Shown piece by piece: positions 7,684 to 15,442 of a stretch of DNA of 64,000 bases. Positions within the stretch are counted from its first letter, which is position 1; each line of letters begins with the position of its first letter. Source of the stretch: Fictibacillus terranigra (GTDB lineage Bacteria > Bacillota > Bacilli > Bacillales > Fictibacillaceae); contig NZ_JAUHLN010000002.1 of assembly GCF_030412265.1 (NCBI RefSeq), positions 744,001 through 808,000 on the forward strand. The letters are read 5' to 3'. Position numbers and translations under genes: made by a program. The notes under the pieces were generated by a model that saw only the letters and a program-made list of their open reading frames with translations, had not been told where the DNA came from and made no database searches.

Positions 7684-8670
7684 CTAAATGAAACCGCCTT
7701 TCATGAGCATCTGTTTTATTTCCTCTTTGCTGATTATACCGGCAGATGAATTATAGCTTTCCAAATTGATCAGTTTATAGTGAGAATAGTGCTCTTTTAA
7801 TCCGGGGATGTTGATTGTGGGAAGAATAACGAAATACTCATCATCATACGTAACAGTAGTTTTGCTCTCATATGCAGAAAGAAGCAGTTCATGAATTTTT
7901 TCTCCCGGCCGAATGCCAAGTATTTCAATCTGTACATTCTTTTCATCTGAAGCTTCTATCAATACGTAAGCCAGATCTATAATTTTACATGCAGGCATTT
8001 TCATGACAAAGATTTCCCCGCCAATGCTTTCGAAGGTTGCTTTAAATACTAATTTAATAGCGTCCTGAACGGTTAAAAAAAATCGAGTCATATTTAAATC
8101 AGTAATTCCGATCTTTTGCTTCTCCTGAATTTGCTTCTTAAACACATGAATCACACTGCCGTTCGTCCCCATGACATTGCCCCCGCGTATACAAACAAAT
8201 TTTGTATTCGTCTTTAAAGTGTTGGCATGAATGATCAGTTTCTCTCCCATGGCCTTTGATAATCCATAGAAATTGGATGGGTCCGAGGCCTTATCAGTCG
8301 AGATATAGACCACTTTATGGACATTGCAGATCATTGCTGCCTCGATCACATTATGAGTTCCAAGGACGTTAGTTTTTAATGCTTCCAACGGCTGATCTTC
8401 ACACACCGGAACATGTTTTAAAGCGGCCAGGTGAAAAATATAATGAACACCCCTGCTTGCTTCAATCAATGAATTTTTCTCTTTAATATCTCCAATGATA
8501 AAAGTCAATTTAGGGTGATGATCAAACTCTTGTTTCATCAAAAATTGATTGGACTCATTTCTTGAAAATATCCGAATTTCTTTCGGGTTGTATGTTAACA
8601 GCTGCCTAACCAGTTCATGTCCCCATGAACCAGTCCCCCCTGTTATCAATATGACTTGGTTTTTAAACAA
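7684..8670 (-). CDS. UDP-GlcNAc 4,6-dehydratase (CapE/WbjB/PseB-like)
   Basis: A 328-residue soluble polysaccharide-biosynthesis SDR: GGTGSWG at 11-17, the diagnostic STDKASDP around residues 124-131, then Tyr135-x3-Lys139. RxGNVMGTNGSVIHVF and GIRPGEKIHELL are typical of 5-inverting UDP-GlcNAc 4,6-dehydratases. It lacks the membrane half of CapD/WbpM-type enzymes. It should convert UDP-GlcNAc to the 4-keto-6-deoxy sugar, probably with C5 inversion. Starts 8 bases inside the end of the 2-epimerase gene. PseB-type function for pseudaminic acid is unlikely because no PseC/H/G/I genes are present. Confidence 0.86.
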   Translation of the reverse strand: MFKNQVILITGGTGSWGHELVRQLLTYNPKEIRIFSRNESNQFLMKQEFDHHPKLTFIIGDIKEKNSLIEASRGVHYIFHLAALKHVPVCEDQPLEALKTNVLGTHNVIEAAMICNVHKVVYISTDKASDPSNFYGLSKAMGEKLIIHANTLKTNTKFVCIRGGNVMGTNGSVIHVFKKQIQEKQKIGITDLNMTRFFLTVQDAIKLVFKATFESIGGEIFVMKMPACKIIDLAYVLIEASDEKNVQIEILGIRPGEKIHELLLSAYESKTTVTYDDEYFVILPTINIPGLKEHYSHYKLINLESYNSSAGIISKEEIKQMLMKGGFI

Positions 8671-9754
8671 CTCTGATTCCTCCCAATACGATTTTAATGA
8701 CTTTATTTGATACGTTTTTATCGTCGTACCCCTCAGGAAACTCCCAAATTTTAGGCTCGTTTAACATCACATGCACGCAATGTAATATTTGATCCGCTTG
8801 AATCCCTGACAGCATGTTGCTTCCGCACTCGATCGTTTCTGGTCTCTCCGTTGTCTTCCGAATGGTAACAGCGGGAACATGAAATAAACAACATTCTTCT
8901 TGAACCGTACCGCTATCTGTCAAAACACAGCATGAATTTTTTTCAAGCTTGACAAAATCAAAGAATCCAAACGGCTCATAGAACTCCACCAATGGATGAA
9001 CTTCAAGCGATGACCGGCTCTCTATCCGCGCCTGAGTACGGGGATGCAAACTGCATATCACTCTTTTTTTATAGATTTCCGCCACCATATTAATGCCTTT
9101 CATGATTTCCAGTAAACGATAGTCATGGTCGACATTTTCTGCACGATGGATCGTGAGCAGGAAATACTCATTTTTTGTAAGAGTCAGCTTGTTCAAGATA
9201 TTGCTTTCTTCCACTTCAGTATTGAAATGCTCTAACACTTCCAATATTGGATTGCCTGTTACAATGATCCTGTTTTTTGGAAAACCCTCTTTGATTAAAT
9301 TTTCTTTACTTTGGGGTGTATAAGGTAAATTTAAACTTGAGATCGCATCGATCACCCGGCGATTTTTTTCCTCTGGTACTTCAAGATCAAAGCAGCGGTT
9401 TCCAGCCTCCATATGAATTGCGGGAATTCCCATCCTTTCAGCCAGGATGGCACTGAGTCCACTATTTGTATCCCCCAGTATCAATACCTTATCGGGTCTT
9501 TCACTTAAAAAAATGGTTTCTAATTCTCTGTACATTGTCGATAATTGCTGACCTAGTGACTGCTGGTGCTGCACCAGTACATAATCGGGTTTCCGAATAC
9601 CTAATTGCTGAAAAAATATATCGCTTAATGACGATTTGAAATTTTGTCCTGTATGGACTAAGATATGTTGTTCTGCATACTGATCTAATTTTTTTATAAT
9701 AAGACTTAAGCGTATAATCTCAGGGCGTGTTCCCAAAATAGTCATTACTTTCAA
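8663..9754 (-). CDS. wecB: UDP-N-acetylglucosamine 2-epimerase (non-hydrolysing type)
   Basis: A 363-residue WecB/MnaA/CapG-family protein: GTRPEIIR at 8-15, HTGQN at 34-38, MEAGNR and EEKNRRVID blocks, and TDSGTVQEE near residue 280. First gene of the three-gene aminosugar operon. In that setting it probably acts like WbjD/WbvD on the 6-deoxy sugar (C2 epimerisation of the reduced product) rather than making UDP-ManNAc for teichoic acid linkage; the alternative remains possible. A sigma-K-like -10 lies upstream on this strand. Confidence 0.88.
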   Translation of the reverse strand: MKVMTILGTRPEIIRLSLIIKKLDQYAEQHILVHTGQNFKSSLSDIFFQQLGIRKPDYVLVQHQQSLGQQLSTMYRELETIFLSERPDKVLILGDTNSGLSAILAERMGIPAIHMEAGNRCFDLEVPEEKNRRVIDAISSLNLPYTPQSKENLIKEGFPKNRIIVTGNPILEVLEHFNTEVEESNILNKLTLTKNEYFLLTIHRAENVDHDYRLLEIMKGINMVAEIYKKRVICSLHPRTQARIESRSSLEVHPLVEFYEPFGFFDFVKLEKNSCCVLTDSGTVQEECCLFHVPAVTIRKTTERPETIECGSNMLSGIQADQILHCVHVMLNEPKIWEFPEGYDDKNVSNKVIKIVLGGIRVV

Positions 9755-9810
9755 AGTTTACACCTCTTATTTAAACAAGGATTCCCTTGTTCACTAGCTT
9801 TCTTTATTTA

Positions 9811-9819
9811 TAGATTATG
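9811..9819 (-). promoter_or_regulatory. sigma-K-like -10 for the aminosugar operon
   Basis: Read on the minus strand the bases are CATAATCTA, an exact CATANNNTA match, 57 bases before the 2-epimerase start. An AC lies 13 rather than 16-17 bases upstream, so the -35 is imperfect. Confidence 0.4.
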
Positions 9820-9894
9820 CTTTACTCTTTTCGTTGATATAGGTGACTCTATCAAATCGAACGTTAAACGAAAAAATCAGTGGCATGGAAGAAA

Positions 9895-9920
9895 GAAGGT
9901 GTGGTTTATTCCACACCTGT
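9895..9920 (-). terminator. hairpin after the second DUF1796 gene
   Basis: AGGTGTGG (9897-9904) pairs with CCACACCT (9911-9918), an 8-bp stem with a 6-base loop. On the minus strand it is followed by TCTTTCTT, a moderate U-tract. Confidence 0.6.
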
Positions 9921-9956
9921 TTGCAAACGAAAAATCTCCTATTTTTATCTGCATAA

Positions 9957-10643
9957 TTACTTCCAATGATCGGTAAGTGTGAGTCCATTCAAAACGTGAT
10001 CCCAAATTTGATCATCATTAGGATTATTGAGTGGAACTTGAACGAAACAAATGCCATCTGATTCGCAATTCAGTTCATTAACAACCTGTAAGCCATCTAC
10101 CGGCTGGAGGATAAGTATATTAAACTTCCCTTTTACTATTTCTGACAGCACGGTTTGCAATTGGGCCGCCTCATCATATGTGTCTGCTCCCCATCTAACG
10201 AATAAAACAGATTGGCTGTTTGTAATTTTTTCAAGAAACCTTTGTATACGACCGTTCAGTTTTTCTTTGTAAGAAGGGTACTGTGTCTGCCAATCTTCAT
10301 CTGGAATGATGGGAAAATCATGAACGGAAATAATGTTATAGAGGGTATCGTTTATAAAATGCGCATTCACTGGTTCATTGCCGCCTTCTTCAGGAAAAAC
10401 AGCGGTTCCATCATCCAGAAAATGAGCATACCCATCCGTCCTAATCATATTTTCCAGCTCCATATAGTCCGCGAATTTATTCTTCAATAAGCGAGAGACA
10501 TCAGAAAGAGAGTTGGATATGACCCAATCAAGCGGAAATGAAAACTTTCTTAAATCATGCCGCCTTAAATGAAGGGCAGGACCACACCAGCTGCCTAACC
10601 CTACCATCAAATCATAGGATCCTTTAACTTCCTGTAAATTCAA
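9957..10643 (-). CDS. DUF1796-family putative papain-like cysteine peptidase (second copy)
   Basis: A 228-residue paralogue of the protein at 3091. Both begin MNL, have GxYD at 8-11, Cys20 (GLGSWC here), LDW with Trp40, SLxDVxRLLKN and a His-Asp pair (His108-Asp109 in VHDF). The segment between residues 65 and 105 is longer here and contains acidic insertions. No signal peptide. Head-to-head with the glycosyltransferase at 10819. The pair may handle two different substrates of the same surface glycan or coat proteins; the reaction is unknown. Confidence 0.8.
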   Translation of the reverse strand: MNLQEVKGSYDLMVGLGSWCGPALHLRRHDLRKFSFPLDWVISNSLSDVSRLLKNKFADYMELENMIRTDGYAHFLDDGTAVFPEEGGNEPVNAHFINDTLYNIISVHDFPIIPDEDWQTQYPSYKEKLNGRIQRFLEKITNSQSVLFVRWGADTYDEAAQLQTVLSEIVKGKFNILILQPVDGLQVVNELNCESDGICFVQVPLNNPNDDQIWDHVLNGLTLTDHWK

Positions 10644-10750
10644 TTTTCATTCACCCCTTTTCTATACATAGAATGCAAGATTCGATGAAATTGCTTGGAC
10701 AAATGTATAAAAAAAATAAATTATCCTCCCTCACAAAGACATCTGTCTAC

Positions 10751-10778
10751 ACCATGGATGTACTGCGAAAATAATATA
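10751..10778 (+). promoter_or_regulatory. candidate sigma-K promoter for the 10.8-kb glycosyltransferase
   Basis: AC at 10751-10752, 17 bases, then AATAATATA at 10770-10778 (one mismatch to CATANNNTA). The predicted transcript would start just before the AAGGGAG ribosome site. Confidence 0.4.
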
Positions 10779-10818
10779 ATTGAATCGATAGTGCTTAATT
10801 CTAAAGGGAGATGTGTTT

Positions 10819-12048
10819 ATGAAAATCCTGCTTGCTACGTTTTGGAGTGTTCCACATGTAGGTGGAGTATGGAATTACATGGAGCAATTAAAAAAGAAGC
10901 TCGAATCATTGGGGCATCAAGTGGATTTACTCGGATATGGCGAGGAACATGAATATATTTATATTGTTAATAAAAACCAGAAGGTATACAGGGATCAGTT
11001 GCTTCATCTAGTGGATGAAAGAATAAATGAACACCGCTCTCCTGCTTTTCTTGAAGATCCAGTCGTCAAATACTATGAGATTAAAAGGTTTGTTTATGAG
11101 TTTGGTCTTTCACATTTTGATTTGGAAACTTATGATCTCATCCATACACAAGATGTTCTTTCAACTGCATGCATTCGCCGCGTCAACCCGAAAAGGCCAG
11201 TTTTAGTAGCTACGCTTCATGGGTGCGTAGCCCATGAGTTAAAGGATTACGTAAACAACGTTATGGTCACCCCTACCGCTAGCCTGGCATGTGAATACTT
11301 TGACAATCTTGAACATGACGGCGCTACCTCTGCTGAAATTACGATCGTGGCAAATCAATGGTTAAAAAATATTTTAAAGAGTGAGTTTAATGTGCCTGAT
11401 AATCAAATTCATGTCCGCCACTATGGATACGACATAGAGGCATTTTTGAAACGAATGAAGAAGAAATCATCCATCCCATCACTGGATCATAAGAAAGTCA
11501 TTCTTTATACAGGGAGACTTGTAAAGCTGAAAGGGCTTCATCATCTCATCTCTGCCCTCGGCCTTCTAAAAAGCATACGAAACGACTGGGTATGCTGGAT
11601 TGTTGGGGAAGGTGAAAAGGAAGAAGAGTTACAAGCCCAAAGCAGGGAATTAGGGCTGGAAGACACCGTTATCTTCTGTGGTAAACGGGATGATATCCCG
11701 CAGTTGCTGGCTAAATCGGATATTTTTGTCCTGCCGAGTCTCTTAGATAACCAGCCTTTATCCGTAATCGAAGCACAAATTGTCGGAAAACCTGTCATTG
11801 TTAGTGATGCAGGGGGACTGCCTGAGATCGTCGAGCATGGGGTTACAGGATTAGTAACACGTGCAGGTGATGAAACGGAGCTCTGTAACCAATTGAATTT
11901 GTTGCTAGAAAACGAAGAGTACAGGAATAAGTTAGGAATAAATGCTAAAAAGTGGGGGGTGGCTCACTGGTCTTTTGATAAAGGGGTAAGCAATGTACTA
12001 GATGTATATCAAGAAGCGATATCGAAACGAAGGATGAAGGAGAACTGA
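10819..12048 (+). CDS. glycosyltransferase family 4
   Basis: A 409-residue GT-B enzyme: HVGGVWNYME near residues 13-22 binds the acceptor side, YTGRLVKLKG at 230-239 starts the donor domain, and IVGEGEKEEEL and SDIFVLPSLLDNQPLSVIEAQ follow. The first residue of the E-x7-E signature is Asp310 with Glu318 kept, a conservative variation. GGLPEIVEHGVTG is standard for the family. ATG 10819 has AAGGGAG 8 bases before it; a GTG two codons earlier lacks spacing. Likely a retaining transferase building the spore-surface glycan; sugar unknown. Confidence 0.87.
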   Translation: MKILLATFWSVPHVGGVWNYMEQLKKKLESLGHQVDLLGYGEEHEYIYIVNKNQKVYRDQLLHLVDERINEHRSPAFLEDPVVKYYEIKRFVYEFGLSHFDLETYDLIHTQDVLSTACIRRVNPKRPVLVATLHGCVAHELKDYVNNVMVTPTASLACEYFDNLEHDGATSAEITIVANQWLKNILKSEFNVPDNQIHVRHYGYDIEAFLKRMKKKSSIPSLDHKKVILYTGRLVKLKGLHHLISALGLLKSIRNDWVCWIVGEGEKEEELQAQSRELGLEDTVIFCGKRDDIPQLLAKSDIFVLPSLLDNQPLSVIEAQIVGKPVIVSDAGGLPEIVEHGVTGLVTRAGDETELCNQLNLLLENEEYRNKLGINAKKWGVAHWSFDKGVSNVLDVYQEAISKRRMKEN

Positions 12049-12177
12049 TGCTTTAAACGCTGTTTCCGTTCGATTGAAAAATATGCGAAATTAAATATAG
12101 AAAACCAATATACTTGTCCAACACCATTCTTTTATTTATTAATAAGCTATTGTAACTCTATGAAAAGGGGTGAATTC

Positions 12178-12393
12178 ATGTTTAGTAGCCATAATTTCCA
12201 TAGATGCAGTTGCAATAGTTGTAAATCGTGCAGTTCCTGCAGTTCTTGCGGTTCTTGCAGTTCTTGCAGTTCTTGCAGTTCTTGCAGTTCCTGCCACTCT
12301 TGTAAACCATGTCACAAATGTTCATCGTGTTCCTGTAAGTCCTGCCGAAAAAAACATTGCAGCTGCCAAAAACCGGAAAGCTTATTCGATTAA
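12178..12393 (+). CDS. Cys-rich tandem-repeat protein, putative disulfide-crosslinked coat component
   Basis: A 71-residue protein with 19 Cys, mostly as repeated Ser-Ser-Cys or X-Ser-Cys triplets between residues 10 and 59, with a basic region (KSCRKKHCSC) and a short acidic end. ATG 12178 is preceded by AAGGGGTGA; the ATG at 12160 has no site. The DNA repeat unit is nine bases (AGTTCTTGC type). I know no enzyme like this; composition suggests dense disulfide cross-linking or metal binding, and the neighbourhood suggests the spore coat. Has its own terminator. The opposite strand also reads open as Lys-Asn-Cys repeats, but that is a by-product of the repeat. Confidence 0.75.
   Translation: MFSSHNFHRCSCNSCKSCSSCSSCGSCSSCSSCSSCSSCHSCKPCHKCSSCSCKSCRKKHCSCQKPESLFD
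12232..12294 (+). repeat. nine-base coding tandem repeat
   Basis: Seven contiguous near-identical AGTTCYTGC-type units encode Ser-Ser-Cys (one unit reads Gly-Ser-Cys). Nearly identical units at DNA level imply recent expansion or slippage. Confidence 0.85.
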
Positions 12394-12398
12394 TATAA

Positions 12399-12431
12399 AA
12401 AAAATCACCTCGATCAAAAGGTGATTTTTTC
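12399..12431. terminator. bidirectional terminator between the Cys-rich gene and fabI
   Basis: AAAATCACCT (12401-12410) and AGGTGATTTT form a 10-bp stem with A runs on the left and T runs on the right, so it can stop transcription from both sides. Confidence 0.88.
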
Positions 12432-12440
12432 ATAGAATTT

Positions 12441-13217
12441 TTAGTTGCCTAAAATGCTGTATCCACTGTCCACATGAATTGTTTCTCCCGTAATTCCACG
12501 TGAAAGATCGCTCATCAGGAACAAAGCTGTATCGCCAACCTCTTCAGGAGTTGTAGTACGCCGAAGCGGTGATTTTTCTTCAATTTGCTTCAGGATGCTG
12601 TTAAAATCACCGATCCCCTTAGCTGCAAGAGTCCTGATCGGACCAGCAGATATCGCGTTCACTCGGATGCCGTCTTTCCCGAGGTCGCTTGCAAGGTATT
12701 TCACGCTCGCATCTAGAGAAGCTTTCGCAACTCCCATTACGTTGTAGTTTTGAAGCACGCGCTCACCGCCAAGATAAGTCAATGTAACGATGCTTCCTCC
12801 TTCGATCATAAGGCCCCGTGCTTCTTTCGCCACAGCAGTAAGCGAGTAAGAAGAAATGTTATGAGCGAGCAAAAAGCCATCACGCGTTGTATTCAAGTAT
12901 TCACCCTTCAATTCATCCGTATTCGCAAAAGCGATACAGTGAGCCAACCCGTGAATGACACCGACTTCCCCTTTGATCTTTTCAAATGTGGATTTAATTT
13001 CATCATCGTTCGTAATATCACATGGAAGTACGAGAGAGTCTGAACGCTCCAATGTTTCCGCTAGTTCCCTCACATTTTTTTCCAGACGTTCACCTGCATA
13101 GGTAAAGATGAGACGAGCACCGGCTTTTGAAAGCGACTGTGCAATTCCCCATGCGATGCTTCGTTTGTTAGCTACTCCCATAATGACATATGTACGATTT
13201 TCAAGTGATAGATTCAT
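12441..13217 (-). CDS. fabI: enoyl-[acyl-carrier-protein] reductase FabI
   Basis: A 258-residue InhA/FabI-type SDR completing each fatty-acid elongation cycle by NAD(P)H reduction of enoyl-ACP. Gly14 with SIAWG at 20-24 forms the cofactor site; the paired active-site tyrosines Tyr148 and Tyr158 and Lys165 (NYNVMGVAK) are all present. Length equals B. subtilis FabI. Strong AAGGAGG before the ATG. A FapR operator lies about 70-85 bases upstream, so it should respond to malonyl-CoA. Marks the return to the conserved core chromosome after the surface cluster. Confidence 0.96.
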   Translation of the reverse strand: MNLSLENRTYVIMGVANKRSIAWGIAQSLSKAGARLIFTYAGERLEKNVRELAETLERSDSLVLPCDITNDDEIKSTFEKIKGEVGVIHGLAHCIAFANTDELKGEYLNTTRDGFLLAHNISSYSLTAVAKEARGLMIEGGSIVTLTYLGGERVLQNYNVMGVAKASLDASVKYLASDLGKDGIRVNAISAGPIRTLAAKGIGDFNSILKQIEEKSPLRRTTTPEEVGDTALFLMSDLSRGITGETIHVDSGYSILGN

Positions 13218-13282
13218 TTTGTATTTCCTCCTTAATTAATATGGCAGGATGTATCATCATACGGACCGCCTTAGCAATTGTT

Positions 13283-13301
13283 ATTAGTACCTAGTCCTAA
13301 G
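13283..13301 (-). promoter_or_regulatory. FapR operator in the fabI promoter
   Basis: ATTAGTACCTAGTCCTAAG contains the FapR core TTAGTACCTxGTCxTAA, the near-palindrome bound by the lipid-homeostasis repressor of Bacillales. On the minus strand it lies immediately after a TATACT -10-like hexamer (13305-13310), where bound FapR would block initiation. A second site is found before fabH. Confidence 0.85.
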
Positions 13302-13355
13302 ATTAGTATAACAGATTTTAAAGGAAAGGAAATACCGGATCAGGCGTAAGCATTT

Positions 13356-13502
13356 TTACCCTTTGCTGGTTTCAATATTTCTTTCCTCATAGCCGCAGTC
13401 AGGACAGTTGAAAATCACGTTTTGATTGGATTGTGCCGTCAATACTGCATCTAATTGTGTTTCTTTGCGGCATTCCGGGCATCTAACCATTGGCATAGTC
13501 AT
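13356..13502 (-). CDS. small zinc-ribbon protein
   Basis: A 48-residue protein with two CxxC knuckles (CPEC at 8-11 and CPDC at 33-36) separated by about 21 residues, the layout of a rubredoxin-like or transcription-factor zinc ribbon. Start ATG has AAAGGAGTG in front. Function unknown. It lies between fabI and the antiporter gene on the same strand. Confidence 0.8.
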   Translation of the reverse strand: MTMPMVRCPECRKETQLDAVLTAQSNQNVIFNCPDCGYEERNIETSKG

Positions 13503-13600
13503 CTTATTTCACTCCTTTACTCCTAGTATGAACCTTTTTATCTACAAACAGACGCCCAAAAGAGGCACTTTCATAGAGCCAATTTTGAGCGATCTTTAAC

Positions 13601-15442
13601 TTACCTTAATACTCTTTTTAATTCCTCGATGTGTTCCTTGCTGCCGGTAACAATCAGCTTGTCGCCGATTAAGATTTCTGTATCGCCATGAGGAACGATG
13701 GAATCCTTGCCGCGGAATATCCTGACGATAATCGCATCTCCGAAATGAGGAAAATTCCGTAGAGCGGTCTTATGGTAATTTCCATTTTTAACAACCAATT
13801 CGTAAAGAGAGTGATCATTTCGAGATAGAAAGCTGACTACGGACGGATTTTCTATCATCATCTTCAATAGCACTTGTGAACTGAAGAAAGCAGAATATAC
13901 TTCAATGTTTTGATTTAAAAGCTCTTCCCTTTTTACAGGATCCTCGATTCGAGTGATCACCCGTTTTATCCCATGACTTCTAGCATCTTGTGCAATCGAC
14001 TCATTCACACCATCTTCACCGGTAGCGACGACAAGAATATCCGTATCAAAGGCCCCGCTCGCCTTTAAGATGGGCACCGAATAATCGTCTAATTCAATAA
14101 TGTCAAAGGACTCCAGCTGTTTTGGATCCTTTTCTAGCTGTTTGGTATGATAAACTTTCTTTTCAAAACGGCCGCTTTCGAGTTCTTTCAAGACGGGAAG
14201 CGTAAACTGGTTCGCTCCAATAATGGCCAGATGCTCTTCCGTCTTTTCTGTTTTCTTTCTTGGCAGGAGTTTTTTAAAGAATACCGGTGTAATGATACAG
14301 CTGATGACGGCAGTTAAAATTAAAGCCGAAGAGGTTCGTGCATCAATCACCTTAATGCGCTCCCCAATTTTGGCCGCCGCGATAACAAGAGACAGGGTGG
14401 ACGTCAGCAAAAATCCTGAAGCGATCACCGTCTTCCAGTCGTACCACTTTCTTAGGACTAATATCGGAATGAACTTAGACACTAAAAGGCCCAAAAGAAG
14501 CAACGGTATTAAGATGAGCACCTTCGGATCTTTTACAACCGAAACCAAATCCAATTCTACACCGATCATCACAAAAAAGATCGGAATCAGAAAACCGTAG
14601 CCAAACGAGTCCAGCTTATGGACCATATGCTGGTTCGGTGATAGAAGCGATACGAGAACTCCCGCCAGAAACGCTCCTAAAATGTTTTCAGCACCTACTG
14701 ATTCAGATACACCGACGAGAACGATGATTAATGTAAAGACCGCTCTCGTGTCGATTTGCACGGTTCCCTTTGATAATGTTTCCAAAAAGGTATGATGGCG
14801 CATGTACTTTCCAATAAAATACAGGATGATACCTGCCCCGAATAGTATGAGGAGCAGCCACATTTGCCCGCTGTCCCCGGATTGCAGGGAAACAAACACT
14901 GCCAGCAGAATCATCGTTACGAGATCAGCGATAACAGCGATTATGAGAATGATTTGGCCGATTGCCGTTCTCGATAGATCCTCTTCTTTTAAAGTCGGTA
15001 CAACAACACCGAGTGATATTGTTGATATAATCAGCGTCATAAAAAAGGCATTGTCTGTAAAGCCGGTCCATACAAAAACCATTGACAAAGCAAAAGATAC
15101 AACGAAAATAAGAGCAAAAATAACCGATGAAACACCTAGCCGGTTTGGTTCTGTTTTGCCATTCGGCAGTTGTTTCTTATCGCTACTCGCTGCAAAGACC
15201 GAAAAGTCAATTTCAAGCCCGCTTAAAAACATTAAAAAGATAAAGCCGAGCACAGAAAGAATATCCAGCCATGTTCCTGCATGAACAATATCAAATCCAC
15301 TTTTTCCGATGATGATGCCGGCAATGATCTCTGCTACCACAACGGGTAAAAACCTGATCTTAAATTTGTTGAGCAGAATTGGGATAAAAAATGCTGTTAA
15401 AATGACGATGACGAGTGATGAAATAGAAGCATGGCCTCCCAT
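13601..15442 (-). CDS. yjbQ: K+/H+ (or Na+/H+) antiporter of the CPA2 family with C-terminal RCK domain
   Basis: A 613-residue membrane protein. Residues 1-395 form about 12-13 transmembrane helices of the KefB/GerN type (SSLVIVILTAFFIPILL, GFIFLMFLSGLEIDF, ENILGAFLAGVLVSLL). Residues about 405-520 are a TrkA-N/RCK nucleotide-binding domain (LAIIGANQF...ILVVATGEDG) and 530-612 a TrkA-C domain. Cation:proton exchange gated by a cytoplasmic ligand is expected. It occupies the position of B. subtilis yjbQ. Upstream 200 bases to the divergent FtsW/RodA gene hold both promoters. Confidence 0.88.
   Translation of the reverse strand: MGGHASISSLVIVILTAFFIPILLNKFKIRFLPVVVAEIIAGIIIGKSGFDIVHAGTWLDILSVLGFIFLMFLSGLEIDFSVFAASSDKKQLPNGKTEPNRLGVSSVIFALIFVVSFALSMVFVWTGFTDNAFFMTLIISTISLGVVVPTLKEEDLSRTAIGQIILIIAVIADLVTMILLAVFVSLQSGDSGQMWLLLILFGAGIILYFIGKYMRHHTFLETLSKGTVQIDTRAVFTLIIVLVGVSESVGAENILGAFLAGVLVSLLSPNQHMVHKLDSFGYGFLIPIFFVMIGVELDLVSVVKDPKVLILIPLLLLGLLVSKFIPILVLRKWYDWKTVIASGFLLTSTLSLVIAAAKIGERIKVIDARTSSALILTAVISCIITPVFFKKLLPRKKTEKTEEHLAIIGANQFTLPVLKELESGRFEKKVYHTKQLEKDPKQLESFDIIELDDYSVPILKASGAFDTDILVVATGEDGVNESIAQDARSHGIKRVITRIEDPVKREELLNQNIEVYSAFFSSQVLLKMMIENPSVVSFLSRNDHSLYELVVKNGNYHKTALRNFPHFGDAIIVRIFRGKDSIVPHGDTEILIGDKLIVTGSKEHIEELKRVLR

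Noticed and set aside
7684-8670. Pseudaminic acid synthesis from the PseB-like dehydratase
   Set aside because: No PseC aminotransferase, acetyltransferase or NeuB-like synthase is present nearby.
6835-9754. UDP-L-FucNAc pathway assignment (capE-capF-capG)
   Set aside because: The reductase lacks the cupin domain and length of CapF/WbjC; an RmlD-type reductase points to RhaNAc/QuiNAc instead.
10695-10952. 85-codon frame before the second glycosyltransferase
   Set aside because: It overlaps the start of the glycosyltransferase in another frame, has no ribosome site and covers the candidate promoter.
12232-12294. CRISPR-like repeat array
   Set aside because: Units are nine bases with no spacers and lie within a translated gene; it is a coding tandem repeat.
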